DNA of 64,000 nt from Calliopum simillimum (Eukaryota; Arthropoda; Insecta; Diptera; Lauxaniidae). The notes below the pieces were generated by a model. It did no database searches. It was not told the origin of the DNA and saw only the letters and a list, made by a program, of their open reading frames with translations. Positions 63,967 through 64,000 of this stretch are shown here, in pieces. Both the position numbers and the translations under genes were made by a program. Where the stretch lies: contig OX638370.1 of the NCBI GenBank assembly GCA_951812925.1, positions 22,435,964-22,499,963 on the forward strand, written 5' to 3'. Each line of letters opens with the position of its first letter. Position 1 is the stretch's first letter.

Positions 63967-64000
63967 AATCATTCTCAAAATAACGCCCAAAATTTGGTGT

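Overview
The window looks like euchromatic DNA of a higher (schizophoran) fly. It is AT-rich, has long introns with GTAAGT-type donors and polypyrimidine-AG acceptors, and is packed with dipteran transposon types (mariner, Tc1, DD37E, pogo-like, piggyBac, hAT, non-LTR). The size of the introns and the repeat load fit a tephritid or muscoid fly better than a small-genome Drosophila; this is inference, and I cannot name the species.

Two host protein-coding genes are supported, both on the + strand. (1) 19776-about 21470 is the terminal coding exon of an unrecognised acidic, repeat-containing 503-residue protein. (2) 45951 to beyond the right edge is the fly orthologue of CEP131/AZI1, Drosophila dilatory (dila), a basal-body protein needed for cilium assembly. 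I could join twelve coding exons (45951-63535) with consistent splice phases, giving 1198 codons before the gene runs out of the window. Its introns are large and hold most of the transposons between 46 and 64 kb.

Layout: 0-10 kb, MITEs, an 87-bp tandem repeat, a 1.7-kb foldback with a SINE and a 42-bp minisatellite in its loop, a broken DD37E transposase split by a Transib-like element. 10.4-12.7 kb, a 5'-truncated non-LTR retrotransposon with a long open reverse transcriptase frame. 13-19.7 kb, LINE 3' ends, a 140-bp tandem repeat, MITEs, and a ~125-bp tandem array cut by a MITE and a mariner scrap. 19.8-21.5 kb, host gene 1. 23-25.4 kb, a mariner split by a 1.2-kb palindrome. 27.7-38.2 kb, five DNA transposons in a row with readable target-site duplications (three pogo-like, one piggyBac, one DD37E), one of them holding a second Transib-like element. 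38-45 kb, degenerate repeat families and a 2.1-kb element carrying six copies of a 15-16-bp dyad motif. 46-64 kb, dila, with a 1.6-kb Tc1 hairpin, a Tc1 relic, a ~10-copy minisatellite, a nested LTR/hAT insertion and several foldbacks in its introns.

Two themes stand out. First, there are many long inverted repeats, four or five of them inside dila introns and therefore transcribed as potential double-stranded RNA. Second, several elements carry private short motifs repeated four to six times, as expected of transposase-binding sites. Boundaries of DNA transposons were set by matched terminal repeats plus target-site duplications read by eye. No computation or database search was run.
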